A DNA stretch of 5,827 nucleotides from JASFQI01 sp050115555 (GTDB taxonomy: Bacteria > Desulfobacterota > DSM-4660 > Desulfatiglandales > HGW-15), in the NCBI GenBank assembly GCA_050115555.1, contig JASFQI010000324.1, positions 1 to 5,827 of the forward strand, written 5' to 3'. Each line of letters opens with the position of its first letter. The first letter of the stretch is position 1. The notes under the pieces were generated by a model that worked only from the letters and a program-made list of their open reading frames with translations, was not told the DNA's origin and searched no databases. Below, in pieces: positions 1 through 5,827 of this stretch. Position numbers and translations under genes: made by a program.

Positions 1-46
1 CTGATATACTAGATCAATACTTCAAGGAAGTTCAATATGAAAGTGA

Positions 47-910
47 TCAAGGTTTGAATTTTTTCAGGATCTTCTGCATGCCTATGATCCAATCGGCAAA
101 GAACAAACCGACTTTTTTGAATGGAGTATCCTTTGCCCTGTCCACGCCGGATATCCATACGGTCACAACCGTTGTGTTGTCGTGAGCTCCTCGTCGAAGC
201 GCGATGTCCAGGAGTTCCTGGCACAGGGCATGCGGTTCGGTGCCTTCCATGACTGCCATCAGGATTTCTTCCTCGGAGACCAGGTCTGTGAGTCCGTCCG
301 AGCAGAGGACGAACCGGTCGCCGTTGACCGGCTCGATTTCATAGACGTCTGCGTCCACGTCTTCCGAAGACCCCAGGTTGCGTGTCAACACGTGTTTCAA
401 TGGAGAATTCTCCGCCTCTTCCGGGGTCATCATTCCCATATCCACTTGCTCGGAAACAATGGTGTGGTCCTTGGAGAGCCGTTCGATCTGTCGGTTTCGA
501 ACCAAATAGATACGGCTGTCCCCCGCGTTGGCCGCCACAACGAGTGCAGGCGCTACATGTAGCGCAGCCACGGTGGTCCCCATGCCGTGATACTGGTCAT
601 GCTCCGTGGCCATTTCATAGACCACGCGATTGGCCAGCCGAATGCTGCTCGAGAGATAGTTGCCGAGGAGGGTCAGAGACGGGTCCGGTGGGCCGAAGAG
701 CTCCTCCAGAGGGGTCTGGTACGTTATCCAGCGTTGAAAGCTCTTACCGATCATCTCCACGGCGACGCAGCTGGCCACCTCTCCGGCCAGGTGCCCGCCC
801 ATTCCGTCGGCGACAAGATACAGCCCTGAGTCGTCATTCGTGGCAAACGAGTCCTCGTTCCCCTCCCGTTTGAGTCCCACGTCTGTGATTCCTGCCGCTC
901 GAATGTCCAA
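47..910 (-). CDS. PP2C-family protein Ser/Thr phosphatase (Stp/PrpC-like)
   Basis: Metal-dependent phosphatase (287 aa) that removes phosphate from Ser/Thr residues, probably opposing the kinase encoded just upstream. The bacterial PP2C motifs appear in order: TDVG and NED (D20), VADGMGGHLAGE (D35, G36), GMGTTVA (about 109-115), NAGDSR (D131), LTRNLGSS (about 175-182), CSDGLTD (D205) and GAHDNTT (D244, N245). D20, D35, D205 and D244 are the expected metal-binding aspartates, so it should be active. The catalytic domain ends near residue 254; about 33 further residues form a basic, amphipathic tail (see findings). There is no signal peptide or true membrane segment, so it is cytoplasmic, perhaps membrane-associated. 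The start is TTG, chosen because AGGAG lies 5 bases upstream and because the protein then begins where the family does. The gap to the kinase stop is 43 bases without a terminator, so the two are probably co-transcribed. Family certain; partner inferred from position. Confidence 0.95.
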   Translation of the reverse strand: MDIRAAGITDVGLKREGNEDSFATNDDSGLYLVADGMGGHLAGEVASCVAVEMIGKSFQRWITYQTPLEELFGPPDPSLTLLGNYLSSSIRLANRVVYEMATEHDQYHGMGTTVAALHVAPALVVAANAGDSRIYLVRNRQIERLSKDHTIVSEQVDMGMMTPEEAENSPLKHVLTRNLGSSEDVDADVYEIEPVNGDRFVLCSDGLTDLVSEEEILMAVMEGTEPHALCQELLDIALRRGAHDNTTVVTVWISGVDRAKDTPFKKVGLFFADWIIGMQKILKKFKP

Positions 911-915
911 TGCGT

Positions 916-920
916 CTCCT
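916..920 (-). promoter_or_regulatory. Ribosome binding site of the PP2C phosphatase
   Basis: The minus strand reads AGGAG here, 5 bases before a TTG codon at 910-908. No ATG or GTG nearby fits the family N-terminus, so this Shine-Dalgarno sequence decides the start. A strong site before a weak start codon could set the phosphatase level relative to the kinase; that last point is inference. Confidence 0.75.
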
Positions 921-953
921 GTCCTATCGTCAAGGAGGCCTTGTGTCGTGGCC

Positions 954-3485
954 CTATGCCTTGGGCGGAGGGGACCACTGCGCCGGCTGTCGACGCAATT
1001 GGTCGATTTTCGAAATCAACATATTGAGCAACTTCGCCATTTCGCCTGCATGTCGAAATCGCTTTTCCGGGTTCTTGCTCAGGGCCTTGTCGATGATCTG
1101 CTCGCAGGCCTTGGGAATTTTGGGGTTTACCTCACGAATCGAGGGATGCCGCACCTGCGTGATCTGATAGAGGAGATTGCTGAGATTCTTCCCACGGAAC
1201 GGGAGTTCTCCTGCGAGGAGCTGATAAAAGAGCACACCCAGGGAGAAGATATCCGATCTTGGATCGATCTTTTGCCCCATGATTTGCTCGGGCGACATGT
1301 AGTTGGGGGTACCCAGAATCACCCCGGTTCGGGTTCTGGAAGAAGAAATCGCTTTGGCGATTCCAAAATCCGTCACCTTGATTCCCCCCTTGTCCAGGAG
1401 CATGATATTTGCGGGTTTGATATCGCGGTGAATGACATGCGTCTGGTGCGCAAAATCCAGGGCCTCGGCTACGCGAGCCACCACTTCGAGAACGCGGCGG
1501 ATGGGGAGCAGGGAATCTTTGGTGACGAATTTGTCCAGATCCTTCCCCTGGAGGAACTCCATGGCCATATACGTGAGGTCACCGTCATCACCCACATCGT
1601 AGATCGTAACGATGGAAGGGTGGGAGAGTCGGCCGGCGATCTCCGCCTCGGTGAAGAAGCGCTCCTTGATGTCGTGGACGACGTCCTCCTCGAACTCGTC
1701 GGAAAAGCGAATCGTTTTAATGGCAAGAAGGCGGTTTATCTTCGGGTCCTGGGCCTTGTAGACCAGCCCCATGGAACCCTTGCCTAATTCCTCCAGGATC
1801 TTGTACCGGCCTACGCGACTCCGAGCCTCCCCGTTGGCATCCACGATCACGCTTCGTTCGCCGGAGCTGTCGAGGCTTCCTGGGGTAGAGGCGCTGTCGG
1901 ATTCGCGCAAACGGGGAAGACGATCATCAACGTCCCGGTACCCCCCCCTTTTTTGAATGTACTCGTAGACCTCCACGGCCTTGCTGAGCATACGCTTTTG
2001 CTCATACTCGAGCCCCAGGTTGTAGAGAAGGTCGCGAGACTCGTCGTCCGGGGGAAGTTTTTTAAATTTGTCGAATGCCAGGTCCAGGAGCCCCTGGCTT
2101 TGAAAGTTGACACCGAGCAGGCGGTTGGTTTCGATGGCCTCCTCGCTGACCTTTGGTGAGAGGATGGCCTGCTGAAAGGACGTCAAAAGGTACAGCGCGA
2201 TCACGCCCATACACGCTGTAGCCGGTTTGAGCCACAAGCCTCCGGCGGTGAAGGCGCCGAATCCGATGAGGATCCCGACAAGGATCAATCCGACGGCCAC
2301 GAAGAAACCCTTCCAGGGGCGTATGTGAAAGAAAACAATCAGACCGGGAACGCCCATGAGAAAGGCCAGGCCTGCTTCTGCGAAGCGGAGTGCAGGAGGC
2401 CGCGCCACAGTGCGGCCGGTCAGGATAGCATCCAGGGTATCCGCGGCAAGGCGGCCTTCGGGAATTGCGGAATGCAAAGGCGTTGCATAGGATCGACCGA
2501 CACCGGGACCGAAGCCCAGCAGAACAATGCGTCCCTTAAGATTCGTTTTCTTTCCCTTGAGAAAATCCGCAAAGGAAAGCACCTTGTAAGGAAGGCGGTC
2601 TTTGCTGAACCGAAGGAGGACGCCGCCGTCTTCAATCGGAATACGGGCACCTTTGAGATGAATATAACGGTCCCTCACGCGGATGTCTCCAGTCTCCTGT
2701 CCCTTCAGGGCCGCTGCCAGCCGTAAGGGAAGCGAGGGGAGAAGCGCACCATGATACCGGACGAACGGCATATGGGCGCGTGTGATCGTTCCTGCTTCGA
2801 ACGCGAGGTGAGTGTGACCGAATCCGGCGCCCGCCTTGGTGAGCTCGCTGTAAGGCAGGGTAATCTGTGAAGCGGAGATTCGCTCTTTGACTTCATTGGG
2901 GAGATCCGACGGTCCGAGCAGGCTCGAGGCGAGCAGATCGAGAGGATTCTTGGAAGGAACTCTTCGTTTTCCACCGAAACGCACCCGAAGCGGAAGAAAG
3001 ACGTTGCCGCTTTCCCGAACTCGTTCTGCAAGATGGCCGTCTTCATTCAAGTCGGATTCCAGCCGTGACAAGTTTTCCCTCACCCAGTCAGCGAGTTTTG
3101 CATGTCGGGACGAGAGGGGGTGGGCGTTCAGCTTTTCTCGAAGTTGACGGACACCCTGATATCCAGAGGCTCGCGTCTCTTCGTACAAAGGAAGGAGCAG
3201 ACCGATGAAACGGGCACCGGCCTCGTGGGCCATTTTTACGAATTCAGCCAGTCTCTCCCGGGGCCACGGCCACGGTCCCAGCTCACGGAGGCTCTTCTCA
3301 TCGAGCTCAACAAGCGTGATACTCCCGGAAGAGGAAGGAGACGGAACGGTAAACTGTTGGTAGGCGTCGTACAGAGATTGGTCGATGCCGAGGAACCAAG
3401 AAAAGCCCGCAAAGGAGAGATACGCGGTGAAAATGAGGACGACCGCTCCGCTTATGAGGCTCGGACTAGAAATCCTGTTCGCCAT
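954..3485 (-). CDS. CHASE2-TPR transmembrane Hanks-type Ser/Thr protein kinase
   Basis: Receptor-like kinase of 843 aa. A membrane segment (about 9-31) leads to an extracytoplasmic CHASE2 domain (about 32-363; landmarks ITLVELDEKSL and GPWPWPRERL). Three membrane segments follow (about 364-386, 391-415, 420-441). Two TPR repeats (about 451-483 and 484-517) show the LG-F/Y-A-F/Y pattern. After a Ser-rich linker comes the kinase domain (about 560-816): glycine loop GKGSMG (568, 570, 573), Lys590, alpha-C Glu613, HRD 686-688 with Lys690 and Asn693, DFG 706-708, activation loop with Thr718, Thr720 and Thr726, SPE 731-733, Asp745. All catalytic residues are present, so it should be active; HRD preceded by no PASTA domain sets it apart from PknB/PrkC. 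The CHASE2 ligand is unknown. I chose the ATG at 3485. An in-frame TTG at 3551 would add 22 His-rich residues but overlaps a candidate promoter; neither start has a clear Shine-Dalgarno sequence. Stop is TAG. The PP2C phosphatase follows. An A6G8 run splits the TPR and kinase halves. Confidence 0.94.
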   Translation of the reverse strand: MANRISSPSLISGAVVLIFTAYLSFAGFSWFLGIDQSLYDAYQQFTVPSPSSSGSITLVELDEKSLRELGPWPWPRERLAEFVKMAHEAGARFIGLLLPLYEETRASGYQGVRQLREKLNAHPLSSRHAKLADWVRENLSRLESDLNEDGHLAERVRESGNVFLPLRVRFGGKRRVPSKNPLDLLASSLLGPSDLPNEVKERISASQITLPYSELTKAGAGFGHTHLAFEAGTITRAHMPFVRYHGALLPSLPLRLAAALKGQETGDIRVRDRYIHLKGARIPIEDGGVLLRFSKDRLPYKVLSFADFLKGKKTNLKGRIVLLGFGPGVGRSYATPLHSAIPEGRLAADTLDAILTGRTVARPPALRFAEAGLAFLMGVPGLIVFFHIRPWKGFFVAVGLILVGILIGFGAFTAGGLWLKPATACMGVIALYLLTSFQQAILSPKVSEEAIETNRLLGVNFQSQGLLDLAFDKFKKLPPDDESRDLLYNLGLEYEQKRMLSKAVEVYEYIQKRGGYRDVDDRLPRLRESDSASTPGSLDSSGERSVIVDANGEARSRVGRYKILEELGKGSMGLVYKAQDPKINRLLAIKTIRFSDEFEEDVVHDIKERFFTEAEIAGRLSHPSIVTIYDVGDDGDLTYMAMEFLQGKDLDKFVTKDSLLPIRRVLEVVARVAEALDFAHQTHVIHRDIKPANIMLLDKGGIKVTDFGIAKAISSSRTRTGVILGTPNYMSPEQIMGQKIDPRSDIFSLGVLFYQLLAGELPFRGKNLSNLLYQITQVRHPSIREVNPKIPKACEQIIDKALSKNPEKRFRHAGEMAKLLNMLISKIDQLRRQPAQWSPPPKA
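1941..1954 (-). repeat. A6G8 homopolymer tract inside the kinase gene
   Basis: The coding strand reads six A followed by eight G, covering the end of codon 511 through codon 515 (Gln-Lys-Arg-Gly-Gly) just after the second TPR repeat. The codons are CAA AAA AGG GGG GGG TAC, so G_GGG_GGG sits in the phase needed for tandem -1 slippage. A -1 shift reaches TGA at 1929-1927 after four codons; a +1 shift, or loss of one G, reaches TGA at 1849-1847. Both products lack the kinase domain. The tract itself is directly visible; its function is inference, and a sequencing length error is possible in such a run. Confidence 0.9.
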
Positions 3486-3541
3486 AGGGTCACGGTTGTG
3501 TAGACGATGGGGTGAAACCGAGGGGCATCCATGATGAGAAT

Positions 3542-3570
3542 GATGTATCAAAAAGGCGCAGGCCTGTCAA
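3542..3570 (-). promoter_or_regulatory. Candidate sigma-70 promoter for the kinase-phosphatase unit
   Basis: The minus strand has a perfect TTGACA (3570-3565), a 17-base spacer, then TACATC (3547-3542) as a poor -10 box (3 of 6 matches), helped by a TG one base upstream of it (extended -10). Transcription would start near 3535, about 50 bases before the ATG at 3485. It lies in the only sizeable gap of the window, between rng and the kinase, which fits a separate transcription unit. The in-frame TTG at 3551 would fall between the two boxes, which argues against it as the start when this promoter is used. Confidence 0.45.
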
Positions 3571-3620
3571 AGAGAAAGGAGCGTTGCACGATGCGGAAAA
3601 TCCGGAGAAAGGGTTCTTCA

Positions 3621-5144
3621 CTACGAGCTGATTTCGTACTGCTCCAGGTGAAAATCACTGCACCCGGTGATGATGATGCGCCGATTGAGCCGCTTTTCCA
3701 TGTGGAGGACGGATTCGTGTTCGTCTTCCTTGAGCGTGTGTTCGATTTCAGGATGGACCTTCACGAAGATTTTCTCGTCTGCACTTCCCGCAGCCGTTTC
3801 GCGTTCCAGACCTCGGAAGATCTCGTAACAAATGGTCTGTCGACTCTTTAGGGAGCCTCGTCCCTCACAGTAGAAGCAGGGCTCCTCCAGCTGCCGGTTC
3901 AGGCTCTCCCGGGTGCGCTTTCGGGTCATCTCGATGAGTCCGAGCTCGGACATGCGCAGGATATGCGTCTTTGCCCGATCCTTCTTCATGGCCTCCTTCA
4001 GGGCCGTGAACACGCGGTCCCGATTGGGGCGGCGTTCCATGTCGATGAAATCGATGACAATGAGTCCGCCGATGTTCCGAAGGCGGAGCTGGTAGGCGAT
4101 CTCCTTGACGGCCTCCAGGTTCGTCTTCAGAATGGTTTCTTCCAGGTTTCGCCTGCCCACGTAACTCCCTGTGTTGACGTCAATAGCGGTCAGGGCCTCG
4201 GTGATCTCGATGACAATGTACCCTCCGGACTTGAGCCAGATCTTTTCCTCCAGAGCACGGGAGATATCCACCTCGATGCCGTAGTGGTCGTAGATCGGTT
4301 CCTTCCCTTCGTAGAGCTCTACAGAGTGACGCAGCCTCGGTGCGAAGGTCTCGATGAATGCCGTTATTCTGTTGTATTCTTCCTGAGAGTCGATGACGAG
4401 CCGGTCCACCTCACGCGTAAACAGGTCCCGCACCGCCCGGAGCGAAACGGCAAGGTCCTTGTACAGCAGGGCAGGGCTTGTGGACCGATGCATGGCCTCG
4501 CGTATGGATTCCCAGAGCTTGAGGATGAAGTCCATTTCGGACTGGAGCTTTTCCCGGTTCGCACCTTCGCTTACGGTTCGCACGATGAATCCCAGATGAT
4601 CCGGGGCCATCTCCCGCACCAGGGCGCGGAGCCGTTCCCGTTCGCCGGAGTCCTCGATGCGTCGGGACACGCCGATATGTTCAACCGTGGGCATCAGAAC
4701 GAGGTGTCTTCCAGGGAGCGAGATGTGGGATGTGAGCCGGGCCCCTTTGGTTCCCATGGGCTCCTTGGACACCTGCACCATGACATCCTGGCCCACGTGC
4801 AGAAGCTCCTCGATGTGAAAGGAGATATCTGCAATCGCACTGGGAAGGGCTTCTTCCTCCCCGTCTCCACCTGCATTCAAGGCCTGTTGAGCCAGGGCCT
4901 GCTCCACATCAACCATGTTTCTGTGGACGTCGGAGACGTACAGAAAGCCCGTGCGTTCCAGTCCGATGTCCACAAAGGCGGCCTGCATGCCGGGAAGCAC
5001 GCGTACAACGGTGCCCCGATAGATGTTCCCCATCAGTTCCTGGCCGGTTTCTCTCTCGATGTGGATTTCTGCGATCGTCCCGTTTTCAACGACGGCAACC
5101 CGTGTTTCGTGGTGCCGGGTATTGATGACGAGTTCCGTGGCCAT
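3621..5144 (-). CDS. rng: Ribonuclease G (RNase E/G family endoribonuclease)
   Basis: Single-strand-specific endoribonuclease of 507 aa, acting in the cytoplasm; known family roles are maturation of the 16S rRNA 5' end and mRNA decay. An S1 RNA-binding domain lies at about 35-125 (GNIYRGTVVRVLPGMQAAF), with an acidic, low-complexity insert in it. The catalytic magnesium aspartates are Asp322 (AIDVNTG) and Asp365 (GLIVIDFIDM), 43 residues apart as in E. coli RNase E (D303, D346). The zinc-link cysteines are Cys423 and Cys426, in CFYC, lacking the proline of the CPxC form seen in E. coli enzymes. There is no long C-terminal degradosome scaffold, so this is RNase G rather than RNase E. I chose the ATG at 5144 because the family conservation starts there (MATELVIN) and GGGGA lies 6 bases upstream. 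An ATG at 5180 is possible: it adds 12 unconserved residues, has GGAG 4 bases upstream, and lies one base from the previous stop. Stop is TAG. Confidence 0.95.
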   Translation of the reverse strand: MATELVINTRHHETRVAVVENGTIAEIHIERETGQELMGNIYRGTVVRVLPGMQAAFVDIGLERTGFLYVSDVHRNMVDVEQALAQQALNAGGDGEEEALPSAIADISFHIEELLHVGQDVMVQVSKEPMGTKGARLTSHISLPGRHLVLMPTVEHIGVSRRIEDSGERERLRALVREMAPDHLGFIVRTVSEGANREKLQSEMDFILKLWESIREAMHRSTSPALLYKDLAVSLRAVRDLFTREVDRLVIDSQEEYNRITAFIETFAPRLRHSVELYEGKEPIYDHYGIEVDISRALEEKIWLKSGGYIVIEITEALTAIDVNTGSYVGRRNLEETILKTNLEAVKEIAYQLRLRNIGGLIVIDFIDMERRPNRDRVFTALKEAMKKDRAKTHILRMSELGLIEMTRKRTRESLNRQLEEPCFYCEGRGSLKSRQTICYEIFRGLERETAAGSADEKIFVKVHPEIEHTLKEDEHESVLHMEKRLNRRIIITGCSDFHLEQYEISS

Positions 5145-5150
5145 GGAGTG

Positions 5151-5155
5151 TCCCC
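5151..5155 (-). promoter_or_regulatory. Probable ribosome binding site of rng
   Basis: The minus strand reads GGGGA, 6 bases before the ATG at 5144, where homology to the RNase G family begins. It competes with GGAG at 5188-5185, which sits 4 bases before an earlier in-frame ATG at 5180 and overlaps the end of the preceding gene. The two sites give the two possible N-termini; translation may be coupled to the upstream gene in either case. Confidence 0.4.
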
Positions 5156-5181
5156 GGTGCGTATGGATAAAATATGTCATC

Positions 5182-5827
5182 CTACTCCAGAACTTGTCCG
5201 GTTTTCAATATCCTTAACATTCTCGTCTGCCGCTCGCCCAGTTTCAGGACGTCCTTCAGGATTTCAGCCGGCTTGAGGGAGGGGCCGGGAAGGTGAGTCA
5301 ACACCATCTCCATGCGGTCCGGCGCGTGGACGTGGATGGATTTCACCCGCGCCCTGGCGTCCACAGTCCGTGTTCCCTTGGCAGTGGTTCGAGTCACGGG
5401 GTGTTCCCTCGCCGCCATAAACGCCTTCACGGCCGTCTCGTCGATTTTCCACCCGTTCAATGTGATTTCATAACGACTTTCTCGAAGATCGTTCCGGCGC
5501 TTTTTCCCGCTGACGTCCTCTGCAATGAGAACGCGCACGCCCGATGGAAGCCTTTGGTTGAGTCGCTTTTTGATCGTTGCGGGTTCGATGCATGCGTTGA
5601 GCGTAATGCGTACGGTTTCTTGAAGACTTTCTGTCCCAAGCGGCAACGCGGAGGTGAAAGAGATCTTGGGGGTCGGATGGAAGCCGCCGGTGTGGGATAT
5701 GGGCAGGTTGGCCCGTCGAAGCGCCCGCGTGAAAACGCGGACGAGCTCAAGGTGCCCGAGGTGTCGTGCGGCGTGGGTTTTTGAAAACGTCAGAAGATAC
5801 GATCGGACCGATGCAATGGATGATTCT
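5182..5827 (-). CDS. DUF2344 domain protein, C-terminal part (probable tail of TIGR03960-type radical SAM protein)
   Basis: Partial gene: 214 residues are visible and the reading frame stays open to the window edge, so the N-terminus is missing. The visible part matches the DUF2344/TIGR03936 radical-SAM-linked domain: the HLGHLELVRVFTRALRRANL segment, then GGFHPTPKISF and ALPLGTES near its start, and a closing ILKTGQ motif. In many deltaproteobacteria this domain is the C-terminus of a large B12-binding radical SAM protein (TIGR03960); in others it is a separate gene beside it. Its biochemical role is not established. An internal TTG at 5646 is not the real start, because the 60 codons before it encode conserved DUF2344 sequence. 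It ends with TAG at 5184-5182, 37 bases before the rng ATG at 5144. Radical SAM/DUF2344 genes next to rng are a recurring arrangement, so an operon is likely. The domain call is firm; the fusion is inference. Confidence 0.85.
   Translation of the reverse strand, partial: ESSIASVRSYLLTFSKTHAARHLGHLELVRVFTRALRRANLPISHTGGFHPTPKISFTSALPLGTESLQETVRITLNACIEPATIKKRLNQRLPSGVRVLIAEDVSGKKRRNDLRESRYEITLNGWKIDETAVKAFMAAREHPVTRTTAKGTRTVDARARVKSIHVHAPDRMEMVLTHLPGPSLKPAEILKDVLKLGERQTRMLRILKTGQVLE

Noticed and set aside
19..31. Inverted repeat ACTTC-AAG-GAAGT just past the phosphatase stop, considered as a terminator
   Set aside because: The stem is only 5 bp, AT-rich, and not followed by a U-run in the transcribed direction. 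The true terminator may lie beyond the window.
840..1787. Plus-strand open frame of 315 codons
   Set aside because: It lies antisense to the kinase domain and to the phosphatase start and has no recognisable family features.
1847..2113. Minus-strand 88-codon frame overlapping the kinase gene
   Set aside because: It is not an independent gene. It is the +1 frame of the kinase and matters only as the frame entered if one G of the A6G8 tract is lost.
3594..3604. Small hairpin CGGA-AAA-TCCG downstream of rng, considered as a terminator
   Set aside because: A 4-bp stem with no following U-run is too weak to call.
3963..5276. Plus-strand open frame of 437 codons antisense to rng
   Set aside because: It mirrors the RNase G gene, crosses into the DUF2344 gene, shows no recognisable domain, and has the composition of a shadow frame. 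The opposite strand encodes an unmistakable conserved enzyme.
5182..5646. DUF2344 gene starting at the TTG at 5646
   Set aside because: The same frame continues upstream to the window edge and encodes the conserved N-terminal part of the domain, so the TTG is an internal Leu codon.
5293..5784. Plus-strand open frame of 163 codons opposite the DUF2344 gene
   Set aside because: It is a shadow of a conserved coding region and has no domain features.

Overview
The window reads as ordinary chromosomal sequence from a moderately GC-rich Gram-negative bacterium. It is most like a deltaproteobacterium (Desulfobacterota): it has a CHASE2-type membrane Ser/Thr kinase and a C-terminal DUF2344 (radical-SAM-linked) domain next to an RNase E/G family gene, and both are familiar in that group. 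The assignment is inferred from protein character and gene order, not from a database match. All four recognised genes lie on the minus strand, so transcription runs from high to low coordinates. I see no tRNA or rRNA gene, mobile element or CRISPR array.

Region by region, in transcription order. (1) 5827-5182: the C-terminal part of a DUF2344 protein, cut by the window edge and probably the tail of a B12-binding/radical-SAM fusion. (2) 5144-3621: ribonuclease G (rng/cafA), close behind the first gene and probably co-transcribed with it. (3) 3620-3486: a 135-base gap with a candidate sigma-70-type promoter for the next unit. (4) 3485-954: a membrane-bound Hanks-type Ser/Thr kinase with a CHASE2 sensor domain, three further membrane segments, two TPR repeats and a cytoplasmic kinase domain. 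(5) 910-47: a PP2C/Stp-type protein phosphatase, 43 bases downstream of the kinase, with a strong ribosome binding site and a TTG start. (6) 46-1: 3' flank with no recognisable terminator.

The first two genes form an RNA-related housekeeping block. The last two form a signalling pair: the kinase senses something outside the inner membrane and phosphorylates targets, and the phosphatase reverses this. The phosphatase has an unusual basic amphipathic C-terminal tail that could hold it at the membrane near the kinase.

The most unexpected signal is a run of six A followed by eight G on the coding strand, exactly between the TPR repeats and the kinase domain (1954-1941). In this reading frame it contains an all-G slippery heptamer. 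A GGAGG lies upstream, a possible stem lies downstream, and a -1 stop comes within five codons. Either ribosomal or RNA polymerase slippage, or a change in tract length, would yield a kinase-less CHASE2-TPR membrane protein.
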